Part shown: positions 25,113 through 34,756 of the stretch, piece after piece
Layout of the letters: each line of letters opens with the position of its first letter
How positions within the stretch are numbered: the first letter of the stretch is position 1
DNA from: Sphingomonas sp. CL5.1
GTDB lineage: Bacteria > Pseudomonadota > Alphaproteobacteria > Sphingomonadales > Sphingomonadaceae
Length of the DNA: 64,000 nucleotides
Direction of reading: 5' to 3'
NCBI RefSeq assembly: GCF_013344685.1
Contig: NZ_CP050137.1
Coordinates: 872,001-936,000 of the forward strand
Translations under genes and position numbers: made by a program
Notes under the pieces: model-generated
The model's database searches: none
Told to the model about the DNA's origin: nothing
The model's input: the letters and a program-made list of their open reading frames with translations, nothing else

Positions 25113-26242
25113 TGGCGGAGCAGTTCGGCGAACGGACGGAAGCCCCAACCCAGAAGCGTCGCAAGGACGCGCGCGAACGCGGCGAGCTGCTCAAGAGCCG
25201 CGACTTCGCCACCGCGCTGGTCGTGCTGGCGGGCGTCGCCTGGGTCGCGCTGTTCGGATCGTCGCTGCTCAAGGCGTGCAAGGCGGTGATGGCGGCGGCC
25301 TTCCGCTTCGATCGCGGCGACGTGGAGGATTTCCAGCCGTGGCGCCCGCTGGTGGAGGCCGGATGGCAGCTCGCCCCGGCGCTCGGCTCGCTGTTCGCGA
25401 TCACCATCGCGGCGGGGATATTGAGCCAGGCGGCGCTCGGCTCGTTCGGCTTCAACGGCGGGCTGCTCGCGCCCAAGGCGTCGCGCATCAACCCGGCCTC
25501 CGGCCTCAAGCGCATCTTCGGCCCGACCGGGTGGATCGAGCTGGGCAAGTCGCTGCTCAAGGTGGTGCTGCTCGGATCGGTCGGCGCGTGGCTGCTGATG
25601 TCCTCCTCGCGCACGATGTTCGGCCTCGCCTCCTCCGACGTGGAGACGGCGGTGGGGACGCTGGGCGGCACGCTGACGCATATCCTGATCGTCATGGCGC
25701 TGGGCCTCGTCGCGATCGCGATGGTCGACGTGCCGGTGCAGATCGTCCAGCTCCTCGGCAAGCTGCGCATGACCAAGCAGGAGGTGAAGGACGAGCACAA
25801 GGAAAGCGAGGGCAACCCCGAGCTGAAGGGCCAGATCCGGGCCAAGCAGCGCGCGATCCTCTCCCGCTCGATGAAGAAGGCGCTGGCGGAGGCGCATGTC
25901 GTGCTGACCAACCCGACGCATTTCGCGGTCGCGCTGCGCTACGATCGCGGGCAGGATCAGGTGCCGGTGGTGGTGGCCAAGGGGCGCGGCGCGACCGCGC
26001 TGGCGATCCGCGAGACGGCGGCCGACTATGCGGTGCCGGTGCTGGAATATCCGCAGCTCGCCCGCGCCGTCTATTATACCAGCCGCGAGGGGCAGGAGAT
26101 CCGCGACGACCTCTATCTCGCGATCGCGACGGTGCTGGCCTTCGTATTCAACCTCAATGCCGCGATGGGCGGCCGCGCGCCGCCGGCGATCGAGGTGCCG
26201 CCGACCGCCCGGTTCGACGAAAATGGCGTGAAACAGGGGTAA
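25112..26242 (+). CDS. flhB: Flagellar export switch protein FlhB
   Basis: Controls the change from hook to filament export. The 376-residue protein has the polar start E-Q-F-G-E-R-T-E-A-P-T-Q-K-R and four membrane segments to about residue 210. The cytoplasmic domain contains the self-cleaving N-P-T-H motif near residue 268 (V-L-T-N-P-T-H-F-A-V). Cleavage between N and P should occur as in other FlhB. The TAA stop forms part of the probable fliD promoter. Confidence 0.98.
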   Translation: MAEQFGERTEAPTQKRRKDARERGELLKSRDFATALVVLAGVAWVALFGSSLLKACKAVMAAAFRFDRGDVEDFQPWRPLVEAGWQLAPALGSLFAITIAAGILSQAALGSFGFNGGLLAPKASRINPASGLKRIFGPTGWIELGKSLLKVVLLGSVGAWLLMSSSRTMFGLASSDVETAVGTLGGTLTHILIVMALGLVAIAMVDVPVQIVQLLGKLRMTKQEVKDEHKESEGNPELKGQIRAKQRAILSRSMKKALAEAHVVLTNPTHFAVALRYDRGQDQVPVVVAKGRGATALAIRETAADYAVPVLEYPQLARAVYYTSREGQEIRDDLYLAIATVLAFVFNLNAAMGGRAPPAIEVPPTARFDENGVKQG

Positions 26243-26266
26243 AGATCGACCGGCTCCGGTCGTTTG
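26240..26266 (+). promoter_or_regulatory. Probable sigma-28 promoter of fliD-fliS
   Basis: TAAA, 15 bp, GTCGTTTG, the same layout as at flgM and fliC with one change in the -10 core. It ends 10 bp before the fliD ATG, so the start site would fall almost at the ATG. The GGAG ribosome site overlaps the -10 end and would be lost from that transcript. Confidence 0.5.
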
Positions 26267-26276
26267 GAGACTCATC

Positions 26277-27803
26277 ATGACGACCACGAGCAGCACCGGC
26301 AGCACGTCGACCACGACGGCGACGACATCGACGACCGCGGCGGCCACCACCGCCAGCGTCAACGCATCCGCCGCGCAGCAGCTCCTGAGCTCGCTCAACA
26401 GCGGCTCCGGCGTCGACACCTCATCGCTCGTCACCTCGCTGGTCAACGCGCAGTTCGCCACCAAGGTCGCCGCGCTCCAGGCCAAATCCGACGCGCTGAC
26501 CACCAAGATCTCCGACGTTTCGACGCTCAAGGGCCAGATCAGCGATTTCGCGGGCGCGCTGGAGAGCCTCGTCAAGGGCGGCACGCTCGTCTCGCAGCCG
26601 GCCAGCTCCAACCCGGCGGCGGTGAGCGTGACGCCGCTGGTCGGCGCGAAGCTCGACGGGCTGAGCGGCAGCATCACCGTGAGCCAGCTCGCCAGCGCGC
26701 AGACGGCGGTCAGCACCACCGCGCTCGCCAGCCGCAACGCGGCGGTCGGCACCGGGCAGCTCACCCTGACGCTGGGCACCGCGACCTATAATGCCGACGG
26801 CTCGATGGCTTCCTTCGCGGCCGGCAGCGGCACGCCGACGACGATCACGATCGACAGCAGCAACAATTCGCTCAACGAGCTTGCCGCGTCGATCAACAAG
26901 GCGGGCGCGGGCGTCACCGCCTCGGTCATCACCGACGCGGACGGCTCCGCCTATCTCTCGCTCAAGGGCGCGAGCGGCGCGGCGCAGGCCTTCACGCTGA
27001 CCGCCACCACCGACGACGACGGCACGCTGTCCGCGTTCAACGTCGGCCCCGGTACGGCGATGCGGATCGCCAGCCCGGCGCAGAACGCCAAGCTGACCCT
27101 GGACGGCGTGGCGGTGGAACGGACCAGCAATGCGATCAACGATCTGGTGCAGGGGCTGCAGATCAACCTGACCGCCACCTCGTCCACGCCGGTCACCCTG
27201 TCGTCCACCACGCCGACGACCGCGCTGAACAACGCCGTCAACGATTTCGTCGACACCTTCAATCAGGTGTTCGCCGCGCTCAAGACGCAGATCGACCCGA
27301 TCAACGGCGACCTGCGCGCCGATTCCGCCGCGCAGGCGCTCTATGGCTCGCTGCGCAGGCTGACGACGCAAACGCTGGTCTCGAACGCAGCGCCGGGCAC
27401 GCCCGCCACGCTCGCCGATCTCGGCGTCACCACCAATCGTGACGGCTCGCTTTCGGTCGATGCGACCAAGCTGACCAACGCGGTCACCAGCAACCCCGCC
27501 GCGGTGGAGGCGATCTTCTCCTATGCGACGATCGGCTCCGATGGGTTGAACGCCGCGATGCAATCGATCAAGGCCAGCGCGATCAGCACCGTCTATGGTC
27601 TCGGCGCTTCCGCCGTCACCTATACCAAGGCGCAGGGCGACATCGCCACGCAGCAGGACGACCTCACCGCCCAGCAGCAGCAGATGAGCGACCGGCTGAC
27701 GCAGCAGTTCGCGGCGATGAACGCGAAGGTCGCCGCGTACAAGTCGACCCAGGCGTATATGACGCAGCAGATCAGCATGTGGACCAAGTCGGGCAGCAAC
27801 TGA
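26277..27803 (+). CDS. fliD: Flagellar filament cap protein FliD
   Basis: Caps the filament and folds incoming flagellin. The 508-residue protein has a Thr/Ser-rich start and then the FliD N-terminal domain (S-G-V-D-T-S-S-L-V-T-S-L-V-N-A-Q) near residues 42-57. A hook-associated internal segment follows. The C-terminal FliD domain has N-D-F-V-D-T-F-N-Q-V-F near residue 322 and a terminal coiled coil rich in Gln. fliS follows after 2 nt, as is usual. Confidence 0.95.
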   Translation: MTTTSSTGSTSTTTATTSTTAAATTASVNASAAQQLLSSLNSGSGVDTSSLVTSLVNAQFATKVAALQAKSDALTTKISDVSTLKGQISDFAGALESLVKGGTLVSQPASSNPAAVSVTPLVGAKLDGLSGSITVSQLASAQTAVSTTALASRNAAVGTGQLTLTLGTATYNADGSMASFAAGSGTPTTITIDSSNNSLNELAASINKAGAGVTASVITDADGSAYLSLKGASGAAQAFTLTATTDDDGTLSAFNVGPGTAMRIASPAQNAKLTLDGVAVERTSNAINDLVQGLQINLTATSSTPVTLSSTTPTTALNNAVNDFVDTFNQVFAALKTQIDPINGDLRADSAAQALYGSLRRLTTQTLVSNAAPGTPATLADLGVTTNRDGSLSVDATKLTNAVTSNPAAVEAIFSYATIGSDGLNAAMQSIKASAISTVYGLGASAVTYTKAQGDIATQQDDLTAQQQQMSDRLTQQFAAMNAKVAAYKSTQAYMTQQISMWTKSGSN

Positions 27804-27805
27804 CG

Positions 27806-28204
27806 ATGGCCTATGCGAGCGCGCTGCTGCGCAATCCGGCGCAGACCTATCGCGAGATCGACCTTGCCGGGCGCACCGCCAACGCGGACGGCCCGGCGCT
27901 GGTGTCGCTGCTCTACGAGGAATTGATCCAGGCGCTGCGCGTCGCCGCCTGGGCGGCCGAGCGCGGCCAGCAGGAGACCAGGAGCGAGCGCGTGACGCGC
28001 GCCATCGCGATCCTGTTCGCGCTGGAGGCCAATCTCGATTTCGAGAAAGGCGGCGAGGTCTCGACGACGCTCGCGCGGCTCTACGCCGGCGCGCGCGGCG
28101 AGGTGATCCGCGCCAGCATCGGGCAGGACGGCGCGCCGTTTCGCATGGTCGCCGACAATCTCGCCGAGATCGCCGCCGCCTGGGCACAGGCGCGCGCGGC
28201 GTAA
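27806..28204 (+). CDS. fliS: Flagellin export chaperone FliS
   Basis: Binds flagellin C-termini before export. The 132-residue protein is helical with FliS marks: an early Y-R-E-I-D-L-A near residue 15, the helix L-V-S-L-L-Y-E-E-L-I-Q-A-L near residue 33, and N-L-D-F-E-K-G-G-E-V-S-T-T-L-A-R-L near residue 77. I start at 27806 (MAYASALL), 2 nt after fliD. This is the last flagellar gene of the plus-strand run. The next 164 bp hold only weak sigma-70-like patches. Confidence 0.93.
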   Translation: MAYASALLRNPAQTYREIDLAGRTANADGPALVSLLYEELIQALRVAAWAAERGQQETRSERVTRAIAILFALEANLDFEKGGEVSTTLARLYAGARGEVIRASIGQDGAPFRMVADNLAEIAAAWAQARAA

Positions 28205-28368
28205 TTTCGGGGGGCACCGCCGCCCGGCCCTCGCGATCAACCGTTCGCCCCGCGACTCGCGGATTCCGGCCCTTTCGACTCTTGACCGCGTGATTCGCCC
28301 TCTGTCATCATGCGGTCATCGGCCGCGTCGTAAGGGCGGCGCGACACGGTATCGAAAGGAACACCGGC

Positions 28369-28938
28369 TTGTTCCATCCCGATCTGATCCGCCATCCGGA
28401 CAGTTGCCCGACGCTCGTCCTGAACGCCGATTACACGCCGCTTTCCTATTACCCGCTCTCGATCTGGCCGTGGCAGACGGCGGTGAAGGCGGTGTTCCTC
28501 GATCGCGTCGATATCGTCGCACACTACGAGCGCGAGGTGCGCAGCCCGACCCGGTCGATCAGGCTGCCCTCGGTGATCGCGCTCAAGCAATATGTGCGGC
28601 CGTCGCAATTCCCGGCCTTCACCCGCTTCAACCTGTTCCTGCGCGACAGGTTCGCCTGCCAATATTGCGGCTCGACGCATCGCGACCTGACGTTCGATCA
28701 TGTCGTGCCGCGTGCTTATGGCGGGCGGACGACATGGGAGAATGTCGTCACCGCCTGCGCGCCGTGCAACCTGCGCAAGGGCGGCCGCACGCCGGGGGAG
28801 GCGAAGATGCCGCTGCATATCGAGCCGATCCGCCCGACGAGCTGGCATCTGCAGGAGCACGGCCGCCGCTTCCCGCCCAATTACCTGCACGAGACGTGGC
28901 ACGACTGGCTCTATTGGGACGTCGAGCTGGAGGCGTGA
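28369..28938 (+). CDS. HNH endonuclease domain protein
   Basis: Stand-alone HNH nuclease-fold protein of 189 residues. The HNH/zinc module runs from about residue 97: C-Q-Y-C-G, then L-T-F-D-H-V-V-P-R near residue 107, then N-V-V-T-A-C-A-P-C-N near residue 125, giving the paired Cys ligands, the catalytic His and the Asn. The start is TTG, supported by AAAGGA 8 nt upstream; the next ATG would cut off conserved sequence. Cellular role is unknown. No methylase or phage gene is near, so it is not an obvious restriction or prophage component. Confidence 0.88.
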   Translation: MFHPDLIRHPDSCPTLVLNADYTPLSYYPLSIWPWQTAVKAVFLDRVDIVAHYEREVRSPTRSIRLPSVIALKQYVRPSQFPAFTRFNLFLRDRFACQYCGSTHRDLTFDHVVPRAYGGRTTWENVVTACAPCNLRKGGRTPGEAKMPLHIEPIRPTSWHLQEHGRRFPPNYLHETWHDWLYWDVELEA

Positions 28939-28942
28939 CACC

Positions 28943-31900
28943 TCAGCCAAATCCCCCGCCGCCGGGCGTCTCGATCACGAAGCGGTCGCCCGCCGCCAGC
29001 GCCGCCTGATCGCGGCCACCGAGCATCTCGCGCTCGCCGCCGTGGCGCTCCACCCATTGCCGGCCGGGCGCGCCGTCGCCGCCGCCGGCCAGGCCGAAGG
29101 GGGCGATCACGCGGCGCGAGGCGACGATCGTGGCGGTCATCGGCTCCAGCGCGGTGATCGCGCGGACCACGCCGTGGCCGCCGCGATGCCGCCCCGCGCC
29201 GCCCGAGCCGCGCCGGATCGCGAACGTGTCTAGCCGCACCGGATAGCGCATCTCCAATATCTCCGGATCGGTGATGCGCGTGTTGGTCATGTGCGTGTGC
29301 ACCGCGCTCGCGCCGTCGAAATCGGGGCCGGCGCCCGAACCGCCGCAGATCGTCTCATAATATTGGAAGCGGTCGTTGCCGAACAGGAAGTTGTTCATCG
29401 TCCCCTGTGAGGCCGCCTCCGCGCCGAGCGCGCCGAGCAGCGCGTTGCATACCGCCTGGCTCACCTCGGTATTGCCCGCCACCACCGCGCTGCCGGGCGG
29501 CGGCGAAAGGAAGCTCCCCTCCGGCAGGATGATCGTCAGCGGCGCGAGGCAGCCCTCGTTGAGCGGCAGATCCTCGCCGACGAGGCAGCGGAAGGCGTAG
29601 AGCACCACCGCGCGCGTCACCGCCGGGGGCGCGTTGAAATTGCCCGTGCTGGCGGGACTGGTGCCGGTGAAGTCGATCGTCGCGGCGCGGGCGGCGTGAT
29701 CGACCGTCACCGTCACCGCGATCCGCGCGCCGTCATCCATCGGATAGTCGAAGCCACCATCCGACAGGCGGGTGATGACGCGGCGGATGCTCTCCTCCGC
29801 ATTGGCCATCACATGGCCCATATAGGCGGAGACCATCGGCCAGCCGCGCGCTTCCACCAGCGCGCGCAACTCGGCGATGCCGGTCTCGTTGGCGGCGAGC
29901 TGCGCCTTGATGTCCGCGACGTTCACGTCCGGGCTGCGCGCCGGCCAGCGCGCGCTTGCGAGCAGGGCGCGGAACTCGGCCTCGCGCATCTCCCCGCCCT
30001 CGACCAGCAGGAAATCGTCGATGACGACGCCCTCGTCCTCCAGCGTGCGCGAATCCGGCGGGGTGGAGCCGGGGGTGAGGCCGCCGATATCGGCATGGTG
30101 CCCGCGATTGGCGACGAAGAAGCGGATGTGCTTCCCCGCCTCGTCGAACACCGGAGAGATCACCGTCACGTCCGGCAGGTGCGTGCCGCCATTGAACGGA
30201 TTGTTGAGCGCCACCGCGTCGCCGGGCCTGAGCGTGCCGCCCCGGCCGGCGATCACCGCGCGCACGCTCTCCCCCATCGCGCCAAGATGGACCGGGACGT
30301 GCGGCGCATTGGCGATCAGGTTGCCGGCGGCGTCGAACAAGGCGCAGGAGAAATCGAGCCGCTCCTTCATGTTGACGCTGCTGGAGGTGTTGCGCAGCAC
30401 CACGCCCATCCGGTCCGCGATGCCCATGAACTGCGCGTTGAACAGTTCGAGCTGCACCGGATCAGCCACCGAAGGATCGTCCGTGGCGAGACGCGCGGCG
30501 CTTTCGTGGTGGAGGATCAACTCGCCCTGCCCCCCCACCTCCAGCCGCCAGCCGGGTTCGACCAATGTGGTGGCGATCGCCTCGCGGATCAGCGCGGGGC
30601 CGGCGATGCGGTCGCCGGGGCGCAAGGCGTCGCGGTCGTGGACAGGAGCCTGATGCGCACGCCCATCGCTCCATAGCGCGATCGTCTCCAGCGGCGCGGG
30701 GAGCGGGCCCTGGCGCGGGGCCAGCGGCGGCATGGCGACGGGCGTGCCGGGCAGGATCGCCTCCACCACCACGCTCTCCGCGACGATCGCGCGGTCGGGG
30801 CTGACGAAGCCGAAGCGCGCGCGGTGCGCCGCCTCGAACGCCGCGCGCATTTCCGTCAGTGTACCGACAGGGGCGGGGAGCGCGGTGTCGGTGCCCGCGT
30901 AACGCAGGTTGACGCTCGTCTCGCGCCGCGCATCGCCGCCCACCTCGCGCGCGGCCTCTTCGCCGAGCGTTTCCGCCAGCGCGTCGATCTCCGCCAGCGC
31001 CGCTTCGTCCAGCGCGCGTTCGAGCGAGCGCTGGCGCATCGCCGACTGGTCCGCCAGCCCCATGCCATAGGCGGAGAGCACGCCCGCGAAGGGATGGATC
31101 AGCACGGTGCGCATCCCCAGGGTCTCCGCGACCTTGCAGGCGTGCTGCCCGCCCGCGCCGCCGAAACATTGCAGCACGAAGCGCGTGGCGTCCTCGCCGC
31201 GCTCCAGCACGACGCGCTTGATCGCGGCGGCCATGTTGGCGACCGCGATCGTCAGGAAACCCTCCGCCACGTCGCGCGGCTCCTGCGGGCGGCCGGTGGC
31301 GGCGGCGATCTCGTCGGCCAGCGCGGCGAAGCGCGCCTCCACCGCCGCGCGATCGAGCGGGAGGTTGCCGTCAGGCCCGAAGATCGCGGGGAAGTGATCC
31401 GGCTGGATCTTGCCCGTCATCACATTGGCGTCGGTGACCGTGAGCGGGCCGCCACGCCGATAGCAGGCGGGGCCGGGGCTCGCGCCCGCGCTGTCCGGCC
31501 CGACGCGATAGCGCGCGCCGTCGAAATGTAGGATCGATCCGCCGCCCGCCGCGACCGTCTCGATCGCCATCATCGGCACGCGCAGCTCGACGCCCGCCAC
31601 CTCGGTGTCGAAGGCGCGCTCGAAGCGGCCGGCGTAGAGCATCACGTCGGTGGACGTTCCACCCATGTCGAAGCCGATCACGCGATCGAACCCCGCCGCC
31701 TCCGCCGTCCGCGCCGCCGCGACCACGCCGCCCGCCGGGCCAGAGAGGATCGCGTCCTTGCCCTGAAAGGCGCGCGCGTCGGCCAGCCCGCCGTTCGACT
31801 GCATGAAGGCGAGCGGCGTGTCGCCCAGCGCGCTCGCCACCGTGTCGACATAGCGGCGCAGCACGGGGGAGAGATAGGCATCCACCACGCTCGTCCGCCC

Positions 31901-32509
31901 GCGCGCGACGAGGCCGGTGAGCGGGCTGACCCCGTGGCTCGCCGAAACCTGCGCGAAGCCCGCCTCGCGCGCCAGCGCCGCCACACGGCGTTCGGTTTCG
32001 GGGAAAGCCCAGGCATGGGCGAGCGCGATCGCCACCGCCTCGATCCCCTCGGCGCGGCGGCGGGCGAGCATCGCGCGCACCGCCTCCTCATCGAGCGGGA
32101 CGAGCGTGTTGCCCGCCGCGTCGATCCGCCCGCCGATCTCCTCCACCGCTTCGTGCAGCGGCGCGGGCAGGCGGATCGCGAGGTCGAACAGGCGGGGCCG
32201 CGCCTGATTGCCGATCGTCAGCAGGTCCGCGAAGCCCCGGTCGACCACCAGCAGCGTCCGCGCCCCCTTACGCTCCAGCAGCGCGTTGGTGGCGACGGTG
32301 GTGCCCATCTTGACCTGATCGATCAGCGCAGCCGGAAGCGCCGCGTCATCCGCCACGCCCAGCGCCGCGCGGATGCCGGCGATCGCGGCATCGTCATAGC
32401 GTTCAGGATTCTCGCTCAGCAGCTTCGAGGTGGAGAGCGTGCCGTCCGGCGCGCGGGCGACGATATCGGTGAAGGTGCCGCCCCGATCGATCCAGAACTG
32501 CCAGCCCAC
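28943..32509 (-). CDS. oplAH: 5-oxoprolinase, fused HyuA/HyuB type
   Basis: ATP-dependent opening of 5-oxoproline (pyroglutamate) to glutamate. At about 1188 residues it has the length of the fused enzyme. The HyuA part begins [10 protein letters not shown] near residue 6 and contains [10 protein letters not shown] near 280. The HyuB part begins near residue 690 with L-F-N-A-Q-F-M and [10 protein letters not shown] and holds [11 protein letters not shown] near 780. I choose the GTG at 32509 because GGAGG stands 5 nt upstream; a TTG at 32521 has no such site. Hydantoinase or acetone carboxylase relatives are possible, but the fused form and the neighbours favour 5-oxoprolinase. Confidence 0.85.
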   Translation of the reverse strand: MGWQFWIDRGGTFTDIVARAPDGTLSTSKLLSENPERYDDAAIAGIRAALGVADDAALPAALIDQVKMGTTVATNALLERKGARTLLVVDRGFADLLTIGNQARPRLFDLAIRLPAPLHEAVEEIGGRIDAAGNTLVPLDEEAVRAMLARRRAEGIEAVAIALAHAWAFPETERRVAALAREAGFAQVSASHGVSPLTGLVARGRTSVVDAYLSPVLRRYVDTVASALGDTPLAFMQSNGGLADARAFQGKDAILSGPAGGVVAAARTAEAAGFDRVIGFDMGGTSTDVMLYAGRFERAFDTEVAGVELRVPMMAIETVAAGGGSILHFDGARYRVGPDSAGASPGPACYRRGGPLTVTDANVMTGKIQPDHFPAIFGPDGNLPLDRAAVEARFAALADEIAAATGRPQEPRDVAEGFLTIAVANMAAAIKRVVLERGEDATRFVLQCFGGAGGQHACKVAETLGMRTVLIHPFAGVLSAYGMGLADQSAMRQRSLERALDEAALAEIDALAETLGEEAAREVGGDARRETSVNLRYAGTDTALPAPVGTLTEMRAAFEAAHRARFGFVSPDRAIVAESVVVEAILPGTPVAMPPLAPRQGPLPAPLETIALWSDGRAHQAPVHDRDALRPGDRIAGPALIREAIATTLVEPGWRLEVGGQGELILHHESAARLATDDPSVADPVQLELFNAQFMGIADRMGVVLRNTSSSVNMKERLDFSCALFDAAGNLIANAPHVPVHLGAMGESVRAVIAGRGGTLRPGDAVALNNPFNGGTHLPDVTVISPVFDEAGKHIRFFVANRGHHADIGGLTPGSTPPDSRTLEDEGVVIDDFLLVEGGEMREAEFRALLASARWPARSPDVNVADIKAQLAANETGIAELRALVEARGWPMVSAYMGHVMANAEESIRRVITRLSDGGFDYPMDDGARIAVTVTVDHAARAATIDFTGTSPASTGNFNAPPAVTRAVVLYAFRCLVGEDLPLNEGCLAPLTIILPEGSFLSPPPGSAVVAGNTEVSQAVCNALLGALGAEAASQGTMNNFLFGNDRFQYYETICGGSGAGPDFDGASAVHTHMTNTRITDPEILEMRYPVRLDTFAIRRGSGGAGRHRGGHGVVRAITALEPMTATIVASRRVIAPFGLAGGGDGAPGRQWVERHGGEREMLGGRDQAALAAGDRFVIETPGGGGFG

Positions 32510-32519
32510 CGAAACCTCC

Positions 32520-32552
32520 AATTTATCGATAAATTATCAATGATACGATCAT
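32520..32552. promoter_or_regulatory. Two palindromic operators in the oplAH-marR intergenic region
   Basis: An AT-rich patch in GC-rich DNA holds AATTTATCGATAAATT (perfect, 32520-32535) and ATGAT-ACG-ATCAT (32540-32552). The first abuts the oplAH ribosome site. A TTGACA at 32559-32564 may be the -35 box of the plus-strand operon. Likely binding sites for the divergent MarR-type regulator. Confidence 0.55.
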
Positions 32553-32617
32553 CAATCGTTGACAAGTCGGATTCGACGCGCAAACTTCGACCGGGCTCAG
32601 GAGAAGGGGAAGGCGAT

Positions 32618-33118
32618 ATGAAGCGCGCGATCGTTTCCTCGGCGCATCTGGCCGATGGCGCGGCGCCCGCCTTGTCGGAGCTGGAGTTCAGCCTCACCCT
32701 CGCCGCGACCGCCTATCAGCGCTGGCTCGCGCGCTGCGCGCTGGCGGCGGGCGCGCCGCTCTCGCCGATCGAGGTGCTAATCCTCCACACCGTCCGCCAT
32801 CGCGACCGGCCGAAGCGGCTCGGCGACATCACGCTCGTCCTCGATATCGAGGATACGCACCTCGCCACCTATGCGATCCGCAAGCTGGAAAAGGCGCGCT
32901 TCGTGGAGACGCGGCGGCTGGGCAAGGAGAAGCTTGTCGTCGCGACCGAGGCGGGGGTGGTGTTCTGCGACGCCTATCGCGAGGTTCGCGAGCGGCTGCT
33001 CGCCGACGCGGTGGCGGCGGAAGGGCCGGGGGACGCCGCGCTATCCGACGCAGCCGATCTGCTGCGGCGCATCTCGGGCCAGTACAACCAGGCGGCACGC
33101 GCCGCCGCTACGCTCTAG
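32618..33118 (+). CDS. MarR-type winged-helix regulator
   Basis: Predicted DNA-binding regulator of 166 residues. An N-terminal helix pair (F-S-L-T-L-A-A-T-A-Y-Q-R-W) leads into a winged helix. Its core is L-S-P-I-E-V-L-I-L-H-T-V near residue 48 and L-V-L-D-I-E-D-T-H-L-A-T-Y-A-I-R-K-L near residue 77, followed by a wing (R-R-L-G-K-E-K-L-V). I start at the ATG at 32618, preceded by GGGGAAGG. It is divergent from oplAH and 13 nt before the DUF969 gene, so it probably controls both sides and responds to 5-oxoproline or a related compound; the ligand is inferred. Confidence 0.82.
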   Translation: MKRAIVSSAHLADGAAPALSELEFSLTLAATAYQRWLARCALAAGAPLSPIEVLILHTVRHRDRPKRLGDITLVLDIEDTHLATYAIRKLEKARFVETRRLGKEKLVVATEAGVVFCDAYREVRERLLADAVAAEGPGDAALSDAADLLRRISGQYNQAARAAATL

Positions 33119-33131
33119 GAAAGGGAAGGCG

Positions 33132-33797
33132 ATGCTGGTCCTGTCCGGGATCGCGATCATCGTCGTCGGCTTCGCGCTGGGGGTCAATCCGCTGCTGGTG
33201 GTGACGCTCGCCGCGTTCGCCAGCGCGATGGCCGCTGGGCACGGGCCGGTCGAGGTGATCGGCATGATCGGCAAGGCATTCGTCGACGGGCGCTTCCTCG
33301 CGGTGGCGTGGCTGGCGCTGCCGACGATCGGGCTGCTGGAGCGCGCCGGGCTGCGCGATCATGCGCGGGCGCTGGTGCGGCGGCTGCGCGGGGCGACCAC
33401 CGGGCGCGTGCTGCTCGGCTATCTCGCGCTACGCCAACTCACCGCGTCGCTCGGCCTCACCTCGCTCGGCGGGCATGTGCAGATGGTGCGGCCGATCGTC
33501 GCGCCAATGGCGGAGGGCGCGGCCGAGCGCGATGGCGAGGCGCCCGATGGGGACACGCGTGAGCTGATCCGCGCCAATGCCGCCGCCGTCGACAATATCG
33601 GGCTGTTCTTCGGCGAGGACGTATTCATCGCGATCGGCTCGATCCTGCTGATCCGCGCGGTGCTGGAGCAGAACGGCATCGTCGTCGCGCCGCTGCATGT
33701 CGCGATCTGGGCGATCCCGACCGCGATCTCGGCCTTCCTGATCCACGGCGCGCGGCTGCTGCTGCTCGATCGCCGGCTGAGGAAGCGCGCCGCGTGA
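33132..33797 (+). CDS. DUF969 membrane protein, putative transporter subunit
   Basis: Integral membrane protein of 221 residues with about five or six hydrophobic segments, beginning V-L-S-G-I-A-I-I-V-V-G-F-A-L-G-V-N-P. The run W-L-A-L-P-T-I-G-L-L-E-R-A-G-L near residue 60 and V-D-N-I-G-L-F-F-G-E-D-V-F near residue 154 are typical of DUF969. DUF969 and DUF979 nearly always occur as a pair; here they overlap by 4 nt. The pair looks like two halves of an ion-transporter-like permease. With 5-oxoprolinase beside it, 5-oxoproline uptake is the best guess, but substrate is not shown. Confidence 0.85.
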   Translation: MLVLSGIAIIVVGFALGVNPLLVVTLAAFASAMAAGHGPVEVIGMIGKAFVDGRFLAVAWLALPTIGLLERAGLRDHARALVRRLRGATTGRVLLGYLALRQLTASLGLTSLGGHVQMVRPIVAPMAEGAAERDGEAPDGDTRELIRANAAAVDNIGLFFGEDVFIAIGSILLIRAVLEQNGIVVAPLHVAIWAIPTAISAFLIHGARLLLLDRRLRKRAA

Positions 33798-34756
33798 TCG
33801 GGCTGGACGCGATCGGCGCGGTCGCGGGGCTGCTGCCGGCGGCGGTGGCGGTCCACCACGCCGCGCATCGCACCACGCCGGGCTGGTGGCGCAGCGCGAG
33901 CTTCTGGGCGCTGTTCGCCGCCAGCCTGATCGCCGGGCCGTGGCTGCCCGATGTGGCGAACGGGGTGATCGTGCTGGCGCTGGTCGCGCTCGCCACCGCC
34001 GGCCTCAGGCCCGCGGCGGTCCCCACCACCAGCGATGCGGAGCGCGCGGCGAGCGCCCGGCGGCTGGGATCGCGGCTGTTCCTTCCCGCCTTGTGCATCC
34101 CGGTGGTGACGCTGGCCGGCACGTTGCTGCTTCCGGACGGCAAGGTCGCCGGCCATGCGCTGATCGATCCGAAGCAGGTGACGCTCGTCTCGCTCGCCGC
34201 CGGGGCGATCGTCGCGCTCGGCTTCGCGATCCGCCTGACCCGCGCGCCGCGCGCCGCGCCGGCGGCGGAGGCGCGGCGGCTGACCGATGCGATCGGCTGG
34301 ACGATGATCCTGCCGCAGATGCTCGCCGCGCTCGGCGGGATCTTCGCCGTCGCCAATGTCGGCAAGTGGATCGCGGCGGGCGTCACCAGCGTGATGCCGC
34401 TCGACACGCCGGCAATCGCGGCGGTCGCCTATTGCCTCGGCATGGCGCTGTTCACGATCGTGATGGGCAACGCCTTCGCCGCCTTTCCGATCATGACGGC
34501 GGGGATCGGCCTGCCCTTCATCATTCACCAGTTCGGCGGCGATCCCGCGCCGGTGGCGGCGCTGGGGATGCTCTCCGGCTTCTGCGGCACGCTGATGACG
34601 CCGATGGCGGCGAACTTCAACATCGTGCCCGTCGCCGCGCTGGAATTGCGCGACAAGCACGGCGTGATCCGCGTGCAGATACCGACCGCGCTGGTGCTCC
34701 TCGCCGTCAATATCGCGATCCTGACGATCTTCGTCCTGCCCGGAACCCATCGATGA
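33794..34756 (+). CDS. DUF979 membrane protein, putative transporter subunit
   Basis: Integral membrane protein of 320 residues with about eight to nine hydrophobic segments; partner of the DUF969 protein. It has a GTG start within the DUF969 stop (GTGA). Notable blocks are Q-M-L-A-A-L-G-G-I-F-A-V-A-N-V-G near residue 175 and M-G-N-A-F-A-A-F-P-I-M-T-A-G-I-G near residue 223, with T-P-M-A-A-N-F-N near residue 272. The stop overlaps the DUF2891 start. Role as transporter half is inferred from topology and pairing. Confidence 0.85.
   Translation: MIGLDAIGAVAGLLPAAVAVHHAAHRTTPGWWRSASFWALFAASLIAGPWLPDVANGVIVLALVALATAGLRPAAVPTTSDAERAASARRLGSRLFLPALCIPVVTLAGTLLLPDGKVAGHALIDPKQVTLVSLAAGAIVALGFAIRLTRAPRAAPAAEARRLTDAIGWTMILPQMLAALGGIFAVANVGKWIAAGVTSVMPLDTPAIAAVAYCLGMALFTIVMGNAFAAFPIMTAGIGLPFIIHQFGGDPAPVAALGMLSGFCGTLMTPMAANFNIVPVAALELRDKHGVIRVQIPTALVLLAVNIAILTIFVLPGTHR

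Noticed and set aside
28369..28938. HNH protein as part of a restriction or phage defence system
   Set aside because: No methyltransferase, helicase or other defence gene is next to it; neighbours are flagellar and metabolic.
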